NCBI RefSeq assembly: GCF_005771435.1
Contig: NZ_VANI01000001.1
Coordinates: 186,001 to 250,000 of the forward strand
Source: Microbulbifer harenosus
Lineage (GTDB): Bacteria > Pseudomonadota > Gammaproteobacteria > Pseudomonadales > Cellvibrionaceae
Direction of reading: 5' to 3'
DNA: 64,000 bases
The notes beneath the pieces are model-generated. The model ran no database searches. It was not told the origin of the DNA and saw only the letters and a program-made list of their open reading frames with translations. A program made the position numbers and the translations under genes. This document shows positions 35,492 to 45,083 of this stretch, piece by piece (position 1 is the stretch's first letter; every line of letters begins with the position of its first letter).

Positions 35492-36691
35492 ATGCGTATC
35501 AGCACGCTCACTATTTTCGAACAGAGCATGAGTTCGTTGAACCGCCAGCAGGGCAGCCTCATGCATGTGAGTCAGCAGATTGCCTCCGGGCGCCGGGTGG
35601 TCAATCCGTCTGACGATCCGCAGGCGGCGTCGCAGGCGGTGCAGGTTTCCCAGTCTCTTGCCATCAACAGCCAGTATGCGGAGGCGCGGGTCAGCGCACG
35701 CAATGCGCTGGCGCAGGAAGAAAGCATTCTCAACAGTGTGAGTAGTGCGATCAGCAGTGCGCGCACCCTGATCATTCAGGCCAGCAATGATCCCCTGAGC
35801 GACGCCGATCGCGCTTCGGTGGCCAGTGAATTGCGCGGCATCTACGAAACCGTCATCGGCCAGGCCAACGCCACCGACGGCAATGGCCGCTATCTGTTTG
35901 GCGGCTACAAGGACGGCAGCGAACCTTTCGTGCGCGACGCCAGCGGAAATGTCAGTTATGTCGGTGATACCAACAGCCGCGAGGTGCGCGTAGACGCCTC
36001 CCGCCTGATGCCGGTGGCGGACAACGGCGATGCCATTTTCCGCAGCGTGCACACCGGTGCGGGATATTTGGCAGAGGCCGACAGCGGCAATCAGGGCAGC
36101 GTGGTGTTCAAAGGCCCGCAGGTGGTGGATGAAAGTGACCCAGGTTACGGCGATGCCTACGACATCGCCTTTTCCGTGGATGCACAGGGTGTTGCCACCT
36201 ATTCGGTCAACGGGGGCACCGCGCAGGCCTATGAAGCCGGGCAGTCGATTCGCTTTGGCGGTTTGTCGATCACCCTCGACGGCACCCCCGCCGATGGCGA
36301 TAGCATCCAGCTGGATCGGGCGCAGAACATGAATACGGATCTGTTCCGAACCTTCGAGAAAGCACTTGCGGTGTTGGAACAGCCGGCCAGTGGCGATACC
36401 GCCCGCGCCGCGCGCGCCAACACCCTGAGCAATGTGTTGCGCGAATTCGACAACAGTCTCGATAACGTGCTCACCACCCGCGCGTCTGTCGGTGCGCGTA
36501 TGAACGAACTGGATGTGGTGGACTCGGTCTCCGACAACCGCAGCCTGAATTACCAGGAAAAGCTGTCGGGACTGGAGGACCTGGATTACGTTTCCGCGAT
36601 CGCCGAATACAGCTTGCGCCAGATCGGATTGCAGGCCGCGCAGCAGGCGTTTATCGACATCAAGGGTATGACCCTGTTTGACCGTATATAA
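35492..36691 (+). CDS. flgL: hook-filament junction protein FlgL (HAP3)
   Basis: The 399-aa protein starts MRISTLTIFEQSMSSLNRQQ, shares flagellin-like D0/D1 motifs (SQQIASGRRVVNPSDDPQAA), has NGRYLFGGYKDGSEPF and ends with ISAIAEYSLRQIGLQAAQQA-type residues (VSAIAEYSLRQIGLQAAQQ). It caps the hook under the filament. A REP inverted repeat follows and separates it from the convergent fliR. Confidence 0.94.
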   Translation: MRISTLTIFEQSMSSLNRQQGSLMHVSQQIASGRRVVNPSDDPQAASQAVQVSQSLAINSQYAEARVSARNALAQEESILNSVSSAISSARTLIIQASNDPLSDADRASVASELRGIYETVIGQANATDGNGRYLFGGYKDGSEPFVRDASGNVSYVGDTNSREVRVDASRLMPVADNGDAIFRSVHTGAGYLAEADSGNQGSVVFKGPQVVDESDPGYGDAYDIAFSVDAQGVATYSVNGGTAQAYEAGQSIRFGGLSITLDGTPADGDSIQLDRAQNMNTDLFRTFEKALAVLEQPASGDTARAARANTLSNVLREFDNSLDNVLTTRASVGARMNELDVVDSVSDNRSLNYQEKLSGLEDLDYVSAIAEYSLRQIGLQAAQQAFIDIKGMTLFDRI

Positions 36692-36704
36692 GTCGCGCAT
36701 AACT

Positions 36705-36762
36705 TGTAGGAGCCTGCTTGCAGGCGAATTGGCAGGTGTTCGCCTGCAAGCAGGCTCCTACA
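36705..36762. repeat. REP inverted pair between flgL and fliR
   Basis: Two 24-base arms are perfect inverted copies separated by 10 bases. The left starts TGTAGGAGCCTGC and ends CAGGCGAA (36705-36728); the right spans 36739-36762. The same unit recurs at 62239-62401. It fills the gap between two convergent stops and may act as a transcription or mRNA-stability element. Confidence 0.9.
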
Positions 36763-36769
36763 GATACCA

Positions 36770-37555
36770 CTAGGCGGGCGCAAGTGCCGCGAGCAATTGC
36801 TGGATGGTACCGAGCCCCTGCTCAAACAGCAGCTGCAGAAAACGACCGAGGTCGGTCATCAACATCAGTAACAGCAGCAACCCGAGAGTAAGTGAAACCG
36901 GAAAGCCGATGGAGAATACCGTTAGCTGCGGCGCCGAGCGGTTGAGTATGCCGAGGGAAAGATTAACCACGAGCAGCGCCGCCACCATCGGCAGAGCCAG
37001 TATCAACCCTGCGGAAAAAATCGTACCGCCAAAGCGCGCCAGCATTTCAAACCCCGCCGGGTTCAGCCCGCTATAGCCGATGGGCAGTGTGTGAAAGCTC
37101 GCGGCCAGCGTGTCGATCACAATAAGATGCCCGTCCACCGCCAGAAACACCATCATCGCAATCAGGTGCAGAAAGCGCGATAGCACCATGGTGTTGACCC
37201 CGTCGGGGGTGACAAACGTGGCAAACGCCAGCCCCATCTGCAGGCCAATAAAATCTCCCGCCGCCTGCACCACCGCAAACATGACTCGCAATACCAGCCC
37301 GATGGCCGCGCCGATCAACGTTTGCTCGACCATGATCCCGAGCCCCGCCCAGGACCAGATGGGCACTGCAGGCAGGGCCGGCAGGTTGGGTGCAATCACA
37401 AACGCGAGCAGCGCGGCGAGACCGATTTTTACCCGCACCGGCGCCGCCCGATGACCGAGCAGCGGTGCCGCCATCAGAAAGCCGCTGATACGCACAAACG
37501 GCCACAGGAAAACCACCAGCCATGCGTGTAATTGTGCGTAGGAAATGTCGATCAC
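36770..37555 (-). CDS. fliR: flagellar export apparatus protein FliR
   Basis: The 261-aa membrane protein has about six TM segments (FLWPFVRISGFLMAAPLLGH, IGLAALLAFVIAPNLPALP, TLIGAAIGLVLRVMFAVVQA, GLQMGLAFATFVTPDG-type region). It is part of the FliPQR export gate in the MS ring. GTG start. It is last in the minus-strand fliFGHIJKLMNOPQR operon and ends by the REP element. Confidence 0.94.
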   Translation of the reverse strand: MIDISYAQLHAWLVVFLWPFVRISGFLMAAPLLGHRAAPVRVKIGLAALLAFVIAPNLPALPAVPIWSWAGLGIMVEQTLIGAAIGLVLRVMFAVVQAAGDFIGLQMGLAFATFVTPDGVNTMVLSRFLHLIAMMVFLAVDGHLIVIDTLAASFHTLPIGYSGLNPAGFEMLARFGGTIFSAGLILALPMVAALLVVNLSLGILNRSAPQLTVFSIGFPVSLTLGLLLLLMLMTDLGRFLQLLFEQGLGTIQQLLAALAPA

Positions 37556-37572
37556 GGCTTTTGCGACCCGGA

Positions 37573-37842
37573 TCAGGATATCAACAGGGGAATATTCATA
37601 AACAGGGTGCGGGTGTAGTCGACAATCAACGCCAGCAGCCAGGGCCCGGCGATGACCAGCACCGCAAATACCGCGAGAATTTTCGGAATAAAGGACAGTG
37701 TCATTTCGTTGATCTGAGTGGCGGCCTGGAACAGGCTTACCAGCAGACCCACGACCAGTGCGGTGAGCAGCATTGGCGCACCGAGGGAGAGCGCGACCAG
37801 CATGGCCTGGTAGGCGAGGTTCATTACAGTTTCAGCGGTCAC
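37573..37842 (-). CDS. fliQ: flagellar export apparatus protein FliQ
   Basis: The 89-aa protein has two TM helices around the conserved hairpin (MLVALSLGAPMLLTALVVGL, LVSLFQAATQINEMTLSFIP, KILAVFAVLVIAGPWLL). It packs around FliP/FliR in the export gate. A 109-base noncoding gap follows FliP, unusual for this packed operon; nothing is recognised in it. Confidence 0.95.
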   Translation of the reverse strand: MTAETVMNLAYQAMLVALSLGAPMLLTALVVGLLVSLFQAATQINEMTLSFIPKILAVFAVLVIAGPWLLALIVDYTRTLFMNIPLLIS

Positions 37843-37951
37843 GGTATTTCGTCGTCCGTTTAATTGCTATTCGGTTTTTTCAGTGTGCTGAACGATTGGC
37901 GAAGCTGCCCCCGGTAGCAGCGCCGCCACCGGAATTATTCGAAGCACCGGC

Positions 37952-38719
37952 CTATGTATAAAAGCTCTGCGCCAGTGAACCAATCAGCAATTGCCAGCCA
38001 TCCACCAGCACAAACAGCATCAACTTGAACGGCAGCGAAATGGTGGCCGGCGGTACCATCATCATGCCCAGCGCCATCAATACACTGGCCACCACCAGAT
38101 CGATGATCAGGAACGGAATAAAAATCGTAAATCCGATCTGGAACGCCGTTTTCAATTCACTGGTGACAAACGCCGGCACCAGTACCCGCAGCGGTACATC
38201 CTGTGGCCCCTGGATATTTTCCGCCTTCGCGAGCTTGGCAAACAGCGCGATATCCGGCTCGCGGGTCTGCGCCAGCATGAACGCTTTTAACGGCTCGCTG
38301 CCGCGTTCGAGAAATTCTTCAAACTGAATTTCCTCCCGCGCCAACGGCTGCCACGCATCGTCGTAGATTTTCTGAAACACCGGCGCCATCACGAAAAATG
38401 TCAGAAACAGGGTAAGCCCCAGCAACACCTGGTTGGGGGGCGCTGCCTGAGTGCCGATGGCGGTGCGCAGCAGGCCGAGCACGATGATGATGCGGGTGAA
38501 GCAGGTCATCATCAGCAGGATCGCCGGCAGGAACGCGAGGCTGGTGAGCAGCAGCAGCGTCTGCAGTTTGATCGACCACTGCTGGCCGCCGTCTGCGGTG
38601 GGCTGGCTCACCAGCCCGGTAATGCTGTCCTGCGCCCAGCCCAGGGAAGGTAAAGTGAATAACAGCAGTGCGGGAACCAGTGCACGCGCGGTGCGCAGTG
38701 TCGGAATATTTGCGGTCAC
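37952..38719 (-). CDS. fliP: flagellar export apparatus protein FliP
   Basis: The 255-aa protein has a cleaved signal peptide ([19 protein letters not shown]) and the FliP signatures [79 protein letters not shown]. It forms the core pentamer of the export channel. It overlaps fliO. Confidence 0.96.
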   Translation of the reverse strand: MTANIPTLRTARALVPALLLFTLPSLGWAQDSITGLVSQPTADGGQQWSIKLQTLLLLTSLAFLPAILLMMTCFTRIIIVLGLLRTAIGTQAAPPNQVLLGLTLFLTFFVMAPVFQKIYDDAWQPLAREEIQFEEFLERGSEPLKAFMLAQTREPDIALFAKLAKAENIQGPQDVPLRVLVPAFVTSELKTAFQIGFTIFIPFLIIDLVVASVLMALGMMMVPPATISLPFKLMLFVLVDGWQLLIGSLAQSFYT

Positions 38720-39114
38720 GGCTTGTCGCTCCCGCCGCGCAGATTCTGTCGCATAGCCTGTGCCAGGCGCTGGGCAAAGGTGTCGGGCAGCGGTGCTGAG
38801 GTGGATTGCTCACTCGGCGGGATTTCCGCCGGCAGCGTGTGCAGGTGACTGATCTGGCCGCCACCCACGCCGAGCAGCAGCCACTGATCCTGTACCTGCA
38901 ACACCACCACCTTTTCGCGCGTACCCAGCGCCTTGCTGGCGACAATCTTCAACTGTGGGCCGTGGCTGTTGTGTCCCATCCCCGGCGCGAGCCGGCGCAG
39001 CAGCCACGCGCATAAAAGAATCAGGGCAATCAGCGCAATCAGCACGCCGGCCACTTTGCCCAGCATCGCCAGGCCGATGACGGATTCGCCGGCTGCGGCG
39101 CTGGCGGTGTTCAT
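38716..39114 (-). CDS. fliO: flagellar assembly protein FliO
   Basis: The 132-aa protein has one TM ([20 protein letters not shown]) and a cytoplasmic domain with the FliO pattern [40 protein letters not shown]. It promotes FliP assembly and stability. It overlaps fliN and fliP by 4 bases each. Confidence 0.9.
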   Translation of the reverse strand: MNTASAAAGESVIGLAMLGKVAGVLIALIALILLCAWLLRRLAPGMGHNSHGPQLKIVASKALGTREKVVVLQVQDQWLLLGVGGGQISHLHTLPAEIPPSEQSTSAPLPDTFAQRLAQAMRQNLRGGSDKP

Positions 39115-39578
39115 CGGTTGAGTTTGTGGATGCGTTCCTGGGGGGTGACGATCTCGGTAATCCGAATGCCGTATTTGTCTTCGATCACCACCACTTCACC
39201 CTGCGCCACCAGATAGCCGTTGATCAGGATATCCATCGGCTCGCCGGCGAGCCCGTCCAGTTCAATAACGGAGCCCTGGGCGAGCTCCAGCAACTGTTTG
39301 ATGGTGATGCGGGTGCGGCCCAGTTCGACACTCAGGCGCACCGGGATATCCATCACCATTTCCAGATCGCGGGACATGGCGCTGGTGTTGCCCGCATCCA
39401 GCGGTTTGAACACCTGGTCCGCGGCACTGCGCGGACCGTTGCCGGCATTTTCCTGTTCCGCCAGCGCTTCCGACCAGGGATCGGCGGCGGATTCGGTCAA
39501 CTGTTCGGCCATGGCCGCGGCCCAGCTGTCGGCGCTGTCCTGCGGGGTTTGGTTCTCGACCTTGTCGCTGTCGCTCAT
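39111..39578 (-). CDS. fliN: flagellar motor switch protein FliN
   Basis: The 155-aa protein has a C-terminal SpoA domain (DIPVRLSVELGRTRITIKQL, LELAQGSVIELDGLAGEPMD, ILINGYLVAQGEVVVIEDKY, GIRITEIVTPQERIHKL). An acidic, Ala-rich N-terminal extension of about 65 residues precedes it. It builds the lower C-ring with FliM and helps dock FliH. It overlaps fliM by 4 bases. Confidence 0.95.
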   Translation of the reverse strand: MSDSDKVENQTPQDSADSWAAAMAEQLTESAADPWSEALAEQENAGNGPRSAADQVFKPLDAGNTSAMSRDLEMVMDIPVRLSVELGRTRITIKQLLELAQGSVIELDGLAGEPMDILINGYLVAQGEVVVIEDKYGIRITEIVTPQERIHKLNR

Positions 39579-40618
39579 GCTTCAGATTCCTCGACTTGCG
39601 GGGTGAGTCCCGCGTTGAAACTACTGGCCATGGTGGATGGCGTGTGCGCGCGGCGCTCAATAACCTGGGTAACCCGCAGTGCGCTCTGGCCATTGCGGCT
39701 GCCGTAGTCGCATTCCAGTACCGGCACACCGTCCACCCGTGCGGTGACACTGGTGGGAAGTTCGATGGGCAGAACGTCACCGGGTTTGAGCGCCAGTACC
39801 TGGCCGATACGGCTTGGGATAGCGGCGAACTCCGCTACCAGCTCGACTTCAGACTGGCGGATTTCGCCCGCCATGCGCCGGTTCCAGGTCTGGTCGCCGG
39901 CATCGCGGCCATCCACCACCGGGTTGGCGAGGCGGTCGCGCAGGGGTTCGATCATCGAATAAGGCATGCAGATCTGAAAATGTTCAGACAGATTGCCGAC
40001 TTCAAGATGAAAACTGGTATTGACGATAATTTCGTTGGGCGAGTTGGTGATGTTGGCGAACCGCGCCTGCAGCTCCGAGCGCAGGTAGCTGATTTCCAGC
40101 GGGTACACCGAGCGCCAGGAATCCTGATAGGCATTGATGGCGAGATCCAGAATACGCTGGATCACGCGCTGTTCGGTATTGGTGAATTCTCGCCCTTCGG
40201 AGCGGGTGACAAAGCGACCGTCGCCGCCGAACAGGCTGTCCACCACCATAAACACCATCGCCGGCGGGAACACCATCAGTCCGGTACCGCGCAGCGGTTT
40301 CATGGCAATCAGGTTGAGATTGGTGGGCACCGGCAGATTGCGCGCGAAGTCCTTGAAACTCTGGTAGCGCACCGATTCCACGGTGATATCTGCGGAGCGG
40401 CGGATCAGGTTGAACAGGCTCACGCGGAAGTGCCGCGCAAAACGCTCGTTGATGATGTCGATGCTGTGCAGACGTTCGCGGATTACCCGCTGCTGGGTGG
40501 CCGGATTGTACAGGCGCAGTTGCGGGGGTTCGGCGGCACTCTGGTTATCGCCGCTGTCGCCGTCGCCGTGCAGCAGCGCATCGATTTCTTCCTGGGAGAG
40601 CAGATCGTCCTGGGACAT
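39575..40618 (-). CDS. fliM: flagellar motor switch protein FliM
   Basis: The 347-aa protein starts with the CheY-P-binding peptide MSQDDLLSQEEIDALLHG. The middle domain (LHSIDIINERFARHFRVSLF, PLRGTGLMVFPPAMVFMVVD, LFGGDGRFVTRSEGREFTNT) and a C-terminal SpoA domain (VLALKPGDVLPIELPTSVTA) follow. It receives CheY-P and sets rotation direction. It lies between fliL and fliN. Confidence 0.97.
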   Translation of the reverse strand: MSQDDLLSQEEIDALLHGDGDSGDNQSAAEPPQLRLYNPATQQRVIRERLHSIDIINERFARHFRVSLFNLIRRSADITVESVRYQSFKDFARNLPVPTNLNLIAMKPLRGTGLMVFPPAMVFMVVDSLFGGDGRFVTRSEGREFTNTEQRVIQRILDLAINAYQDSWRSVYPLEISYLRSELQARFANITNSPNEIIVNTSFHLEVGNLSEHFQICMPYSMIEPLRDRLANPVVDGRDAGDQTWNRRMAGEIRQSEVELVAEFAAIPSRIGQVLALKPGDVLPIELPTSVTARVDGVPVLECDYGSRNGQSALRVTQVIERRAHTPSTMASSFNAGLTPQVEESEA

Positions 40619-40629
40619 GAAAGGTTTCC

Positions 40630-41115
40630 CTATTGCACGATGAACTCGGTGAACAGCACGTCGTCAATCAGCAGCTCCGGCTGATTGTTGCCCATGGGCT
40701 CGGCGAGAGTGGCGAGAATACCTTTGACCAGCGCCTGCTTGCCTTCCAGTGTCGCCAGCGCCTCGGGCGACTGGGACGAATGCAGTATCAGCAGGCGGCT
40801 GCGCACCTGGGGCATGTGTTCGAGGAGAAAATCCCGGGTTTCGTTGTTGCCCACCTGCAGCGAAAACCCCACATACAGCAGGCGGTTGGCGAACTGATCG
40901 CCCTGCAGATTGACGGTGAAGGGATCGATCTTGACGAAAATCGGATTGTCGGCGCGAACCGGTCCCGTGCTCTGCGCGTCGGCTTCCACGGTAGCCCGCG
41001 GATTTTCTCTGAGCAGCAGGTACATATTCATTGCCACCAGCGCGGCGATCAGCAGCACCGCGATGATTGCGAGCCACAGCAGGCCGCGGGATTTTCCAGA
41101 TGTCTCTTCAGCCAT
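40630..41115 (-). CDS. fliL: flagellar basal-body protein FliL
   Basis: The 161-aa protein has a single N-terminal TM (LLWLAIIAVLLIAALVAMNM) and a periplasmic stomatin-like domain (IFVKIDPFTVNLQGDQFANR, LLYVGFSLQVGNNETRDFLL, ELLIDDVLFTEFIVQ). It associates with the stator and affects torque. ATG 41115 is chosen because MAEETSGKSRG leads straight to the TM; the upstream frame is noncoding in the fliK gap. Confidence 0.92.
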   Translation of the reverse strand: MAEETSGKSRGLLWLAIIAVLLIAALVAMNMYLLLRENPRATVEADAQSTGPVRADNPIFVKIDPFTVNLQGDQFANRLLYVGFSLQVGNNETRDFLLEHMPQVRSRLLILHSSQSPEALATLEGKQALVKGILATLAEPMGNNQPELLIDDVLFTEFIVQ

Positions 41116-41294
41116 TGGGTTGTGCCTTGGTCCCCGAAATAGATGCAGGTTTGATGCGCGGAGATAAACAAAAAATTTTATCTCCGGCTGCGGGGAGTAT
41201 GCCGGTGCGGCGTCAAGGTGAAGGCGAGAATAGACCCGCGAATTGGGTCTATCTCGGCGTTTCGTCATCGCGGGAAGGTGTGGTTTGTGCGCAT

Positions 41295-42485
41295 TCAGGC
41301 GTAGAAATCGATTGCGCGCAGCGAAACAGGAACGGCTCCGGGCGCGTCGTCCGTGCCGGTGAAGCCGTTGTTGCCGAATTGGTCCGCGCCACTGTTGCCG
41401 CGGGCATTGCCTCCATCGTGTTGCGCGGATGCAGACTGTTGCTGGTGCGCCGGCTGCCGCTGGTCGCCCACGGAAGTTTCACCGAGGCTGATACCCTGCT
41501 GCGCGAGTGCCTCGCGCAAGTGCGGCAGTGCCTGTTCCACCGCACTGCGCACCGCGCCGTGCGCCGAGAAAAACTGCGCGCGCGCACCCTGGTCATCGAG
41601 GCTGAGACTCACCGACAGCGCGCCCAGCTCGCGGGGATGCAGGTAAAGGTCCACCTGTTGTTCGCCGCGGTGGACCATGTTCAGCAGATGCTGGCCAAAC
41701 TCATCGCCCCAGGCGGCGCTGCCCAGCGCGGACTGCATCGCCAGCGCAGGCGCGGCCGGCAGGGCCTGGCCGGCGGTCGGCGATGCCGCAGAGGGGGTTG
41801 TGGGCAGCAGGGGCAGGGACTCCGCGCCGGCAGCCTGTGCGGCCTCGACCGCCAGCGGGCTGACGATCACGCCACTGGCCGTAGCGCCGTCGCTGGTCAT
41901 GGGCGATGCGGATGGCGCGGGCGGTGCCAGGCTGGCAGCGGCCAGCGGAGCTTCGCTACTGGCAATGCGGCTGCCAACAACCTCACCAACACCCCCGCCG
42001 ACGCGGTTGTTCACCGCTCCGCCAATCGCTTGTGATACCGCCGCTGGCAGCGGCGATCCGGCACCGGCGATTTCAGCGGAAGGCATTGCCGCAGGGCTCG
42101 CGGAGAGCAGTGCCATTGCCGGTATTCCGGCGGCTTCACCGCTTTCCCCGAGCATGGCTTCCGCCAGTTCCGTGTCGCTCCACTCGGCTTCCGTCGGTGC
42201 CGCGTCCGCGATGTCGGCGATGCTCAGTGGTGTGGCAAGGGTTGCAGTGATCGGCCCCGGTGCCAGCTGTTGCAGCAGGCTGCCGGTGGCGAGCGGGGAG
42301 GTCTGCACCGCAATCCCGGCGGTTGCACCGCCGGCGGCCGGTGTTTCGCTGGAGCGTGCGGTGGCCGCCTGCAGGGTGTCTGCGAAGCGTGCGGTGGTCT
42401 CGCCGGTCGCCGTTCTGCCTGTGCCATTTCCTGGTCCGGTGCCAGTGCCGGCGGGGGTCAGATTGAGCAGTGAGGTAATGTCCAT
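41295..42485 (-). CDS. fliK: flagellar hook-length control protein FliK
   Basis: The 396-aa protein is rich in Ala, Pro, Thr and Ser over residues about 1-240 (the ruler region). A conserved C-terminal Flg_hook domain follows: SAAWGDEFGQHLLNMVHRGE, QQVDLYLHPRELGALSVSLS, LDDQGARAQFFSAHGAVRSA, LREALAQQGISLGETSV. It measures the hook and flips FlhB. A second, shorter FliK-like gene lies at 52126-53079. Confidence 0.92.
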   Translation of the reverse strand: MDITSLLNLTPAGTGTGPGNGTGRTATGETTARFADTLQAATARSSETPAAGGATAGIAVQTSPLATGSLLQQLAPGPITATLATPLSIADIADAAPTEAEWSDTELAEAMLGESGEAAGIPAMALLSASPAAMPSAEIAGAGSPLPAAVSQAIGGAVNNRVGGGVGEVVGSRIASSEAPLAAASLAPPAPSASPMTSDGATASGVIVSPLAVEAAQAAGAESLPLLPTTPSAASPTAGQALPAAPALAMQSALGSAAWGDEFGQHLLNMVHRGEQQVDLYLHPRELGALSVSLSLDDQGARAQFFSAHGAVRSAVEQALPHLREALAQQGISLGETSVGDQRQPAHQQQSASAQHDGGNARGNSGADQFGNNGFTGTDDAPGAVPVSLRAIDFYA

Positions 42486-42505
42486 TCAGCCGATTCCTGG
42501 ATCGC

Positions 42506-42970
42506 TTATTGCGGGTTGTTGTCGTCCTGCCGGGGGCGGCGGGCGAGCAGATTCTGGGTCATCTCATCGGCCATACGCCGCTCGCGGCGCTGCTCGAGTT
42601 GTTGTTCCTGATGTGCGCGGCGGGATTCCAGCGCGCTGTAGGAGGTGAGCTGGCGCTGGCGTTGGCGCCAGTGCTCGCTGCTGCTATCCATCCGCTCCTG
42701 TTGCTGTGCCAGCAGGCCGCGCGCGCGGTCGATGGCCTTGTCCAGCGAGCCGATAAACAGGTTGTAATCGTTCAGTGTGGCGCCGGCAATTCCCTGGGCC
42801 ATGGCCTGCTGCAGACGATCGCAATACTCGTTGCGATAGCGCTGCAGGGTGGCGAGCTGACCGGCGGCCTGCTCGTGGGACTGGCGCTCTTCCGCCAGTG
42901 CGCGCCCGGCGCTGTCGCGGGCCTTGCGACTCTGATCGATCAGCAGATCGAGCGGGCCGGTGCGGCTCAT
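42506..42970 (-). CDS. fliJ: flagellar export protein FliJ
   Basis: The 154-aa protein is nearly all coiled coil: [80 protein letters not shown]. It links the FliI ATPase to FlhA and recycles chaperones. ATG 42970 overlaps the fliI stop. Confidence 0.92.
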   Translation of the reverse strand: MSRTGPLDLLIDQSRKARDSAGRALAEERQSHEQAAGQLATLQRYRNEYCDRLQQAMAQGIAGATLNDYNLFIGSLDKAIDRARGLLAQQQERMDSSSEHWRQRQRQLTSYSALESRRAHQEQQLEQRRERRMADEMTQNLLARRPRQDDNNPQ

Positions 42971-44409
42971 GGTGTTGCTCCGGTGGTCGATGGGATGTTC
43001 GGTGCGGTGTTTGTCGCCGCTGCGGCAATCTCCGGCAGCAGCGCGGCCAGCGCGCTGGCGGTGGACGGCAGATCGGCGCACTCGTGCATGCCCTGCTGCA
43101 AAAAGCGCTCTATCATCGGGTGGCGCTGCACCGCCTGATCCAGTTGCGGATCGTGGCCGGGGCTGTAGGCGCCGACACTGATCAGGTCGCGGTTGCGCTG
43201 ATAGCGGGAAAACAGCTGCTTGAGGCGCTGTGCCCGGCGCAGCTGTGTATCGTCGACAATCGCACTCATGGCGCGGCTGATCGACGCTTCGATGTCTATC
43301 GCCGGATAGTGGCCGGATTCCGCCAGCGGCCGCGACAGCACGATGTGGCCGTCGAGAATCGCGCGCGCGGAATCGGCAATGGGATCCTGCTGATCATCGC
43401 CTTCGGTGAGCACGGTATAAAAGGCGGTGATGGAACCGCCGTTTTCGCCGTTGCCGGCGCGCTCCACCAACACCGGCAGGCGCGCAAACACCGACGGTGG
43501 ATAACCCTTGGTGGCGGGTGGCTCGCCGATGGCGAGCGCAATTTCCCGTTGCGCCATGGCATAGCGGGTGAGGGAATCCATGATCAGCAACACGTTTTTG
43601 CCCGCATCGCGAAAGTACTCCGCAATGCGCGTGGCATAAGCGGCGCCCTGCAGGCGCTGCAACGCGGAGGTATCTGCGGGCGCCGCTACCACCGCGGCGC
43701 GACGGCGCCCCTCGTCGCCGAGAATGTTGTCGATAAAGTCTTTTACTTCGCGCCCGCGCTCGCCGATCAGGCCCACCACGATCACATCTGCCGCGGTGTA
43801 GCGCGCCATCATTCCGAGCAGTACGGATTTGCCCACACCGGAGCCCGCAAACAGGCCCAGCCGCTGACCGCGCCCGACGCTCAGCAGACTGTTGATCGCG
43901 CGGATGCCGACATCAATTTGCTGTTTGATCGGCGTGCGGTTTAGCGGGTTGAACGGGGCGGCGGCCAGACATCCGCCAACCGACAGGTCCAGTGCCGGGC
44001 CGCCGTCGAGCGGGCGCCCGCTGCCGTCCACCACGCGCCCGAGCAGCTGTTCACCCAGAGGAAAACGGCGCGCGCCGTTGCCGCCCAGGGGGAATACCCG
44101 CGCGCCCGGGATGAGCCCGCTGACCGGCTCCAGCGGCATCAGGTACAAACGCTCGCCGGTGAAACCGACCACTTCCGCTTCCGCGTAGGAGGGGGGCTCG
44201 CCGGGGGCGCTGAGTTCAATGCGACAGCCACTGCCCAGGGGAATCTTCAGGCCCACCGCCTCCAGCACCAACCCGGTGGCGCGGACAATCTTGCCGCTGG
44301 TGCGATAAGGCGGTACTTCGGCGGCGCGGCTCCCGGCGCGGCCGAGCGCGGCGCGCCAGCGTTGTGGGTGCGGGTTGTGCGGCTCGGCCGCTGCGGCGGT
44401 GCCTGTCAT
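42967..44409 (-). CDS. fliI: flagellar type III export ATPase FliI
   Basis: The 480-aa protein is an F1-beta-like ATPase with Walker A AGSGVGKS at residues 188-195 and Walker B around [20 protein letters not shown]. The family motifs [20 protein letters not shown] and [20 protein letters not shown] are also present. It energises substrate unfolding at the export gate with FliH and FliJ. ATG 44409 overlaps the fliH stop; the longer upstream frame lies inside fliH. Confidence 0.96.
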   Translation of the reverse strand: MTGTAAAAEPHNPHPQRWRAALGRAGSRAAEVPPYRTSGKIVRATGLVLEAVGLKIPLGSGCRIELSAPGEPPSYAEAEVVGFTGERLYLMPLEPVSGLIPGARVFPLGGNGARRFPLGEQLLGRVVDGSGRPLDGGPALDLSVGGCLAAAPFNPLNRTPIKQQIDVGIRAINSLLSVGRGQRLGLFAGSGVGKSVLLGMMARYTAADVIVVGLIGERGREVKDFIDNILGDEGRRRAAVVAAPADTSALQRLQGAAYATRIAEYFRDAGKNVLLIMDSLTRYAMAQREIALAIGEPPATKGYPPSVFARLPVLVERAGNGENGGSITAFYTVLTEGDDQQDPIADSARAILDGHIVLSRPLAESGHYPAIDIEASISRAMSAIVDDTQLRRAQRLKQLFSRYQRNRDLISVGAYSPGHDPQLDQAVQRHPMIERFLQQGMHECADLPSTASALAALLPEIAAAATNTAPNIPSTTGATP

Positions 44410-45083
44410 GGGGCGTGTTCCCCGCTGCCACCGTCGGCCTGTGGCAGGAGCCGCGCCAGCAGTGCGTTCCAGTGGTTTTCGCGGCTTGCGTCGATTTCTC
44501 CGGTGCCGGTGGTCACGCGGCAGCCGCCGCGGGCGAGGCGTGGGTCCTGCTCCAGTTCCCAGCCGGCGCGTTCGAGTTCCGCGCCCAGTTCCTGCTGCAC
44601 CAGCGGCAGATCGTCGGGGTGGAGCCACAGGCGCGTGTGTCCGTTGGTGGTGGGTTCCGCGCGCAGCAGCTTCTGTACCAGCCGCGTTACCTGCTGCGGC
44701 TCTGCGCGCAGGGCTTCACCGGCCAGATGTTTTCCTACCACCAGTGCCAGCGCGGTGATATCGGCGGCAATATCGCTATCCAGTTGCGCCAGCGCCTCAC
44801 TGAAGTTCTGCGCCAGTGCGGTCAGTGGTGTCAGCAGCTCGCGGCGCTGCTGGCCGGTCTCGGCGAGACCGGCGCTGTGCCCTTCGGTATATCCCTCGGC
44901 GCGGCCGCGCTCGAAGCCTTCGGCATAGCCCGCGTCGTACCCCTGCTGGCGCGCCTCGGCGCGGGCCTGTTCGCGCAGCGCATTCAGTTCGTCGCTCAGG
45001 GAGCGGTGCAGCGCCGCGCGCCGTTCGTGCTGTCCGCTCAGGTCGTCCGGTTGCCAGCGGGTCCAGGCGCGTGCCTCAGACAT
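44406..45083 (-). CDS. fliH: flagellar assembly protein FliH
   Basis: The 225-aa protein has a Gly-repeat-type helix ([20 protein letters not shown]) typical of FliH, and a C-terminal domain with [20 protein letters not shown] and [20 protein letters not shown] related to ATPase-stator subunits. It inhibits FliI and anchors it to FliN. It overlaps fliG by 8 bases and fliI by 4. Confidence 0.92.
   Translation of the reverse strand: MSEARAWTRWQPDDLSGQHERRAALHRSLSDELNALREQARAEARQQGYDAGYAEGFERGRAEGYTEGHSAGLAETGQQRRELLTPLTALAQNFSEALAQLDSDIAADITALALVVGKHLAGEALRAEPQQVTRLVQKLLRAEPTTNGHTRLWLHPDDLPLVQQELGAELERAGWELEQDPRLARGGCRVTTGTGEIDASRENHWNALLARLLPQADGGSGEHAP

Noticed and set aside
35357-36700. 447-codon minus-strand frame opposite flgL
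   Set aside because: Fully antisense to flgL, whose family match is clear; no domain pattern.
36705-36762. CRISPR-like repeats
   Set aside because: Palindromic units occur as a pair and in one small array with near-identical spacers and no cas genes; they are REP elements.
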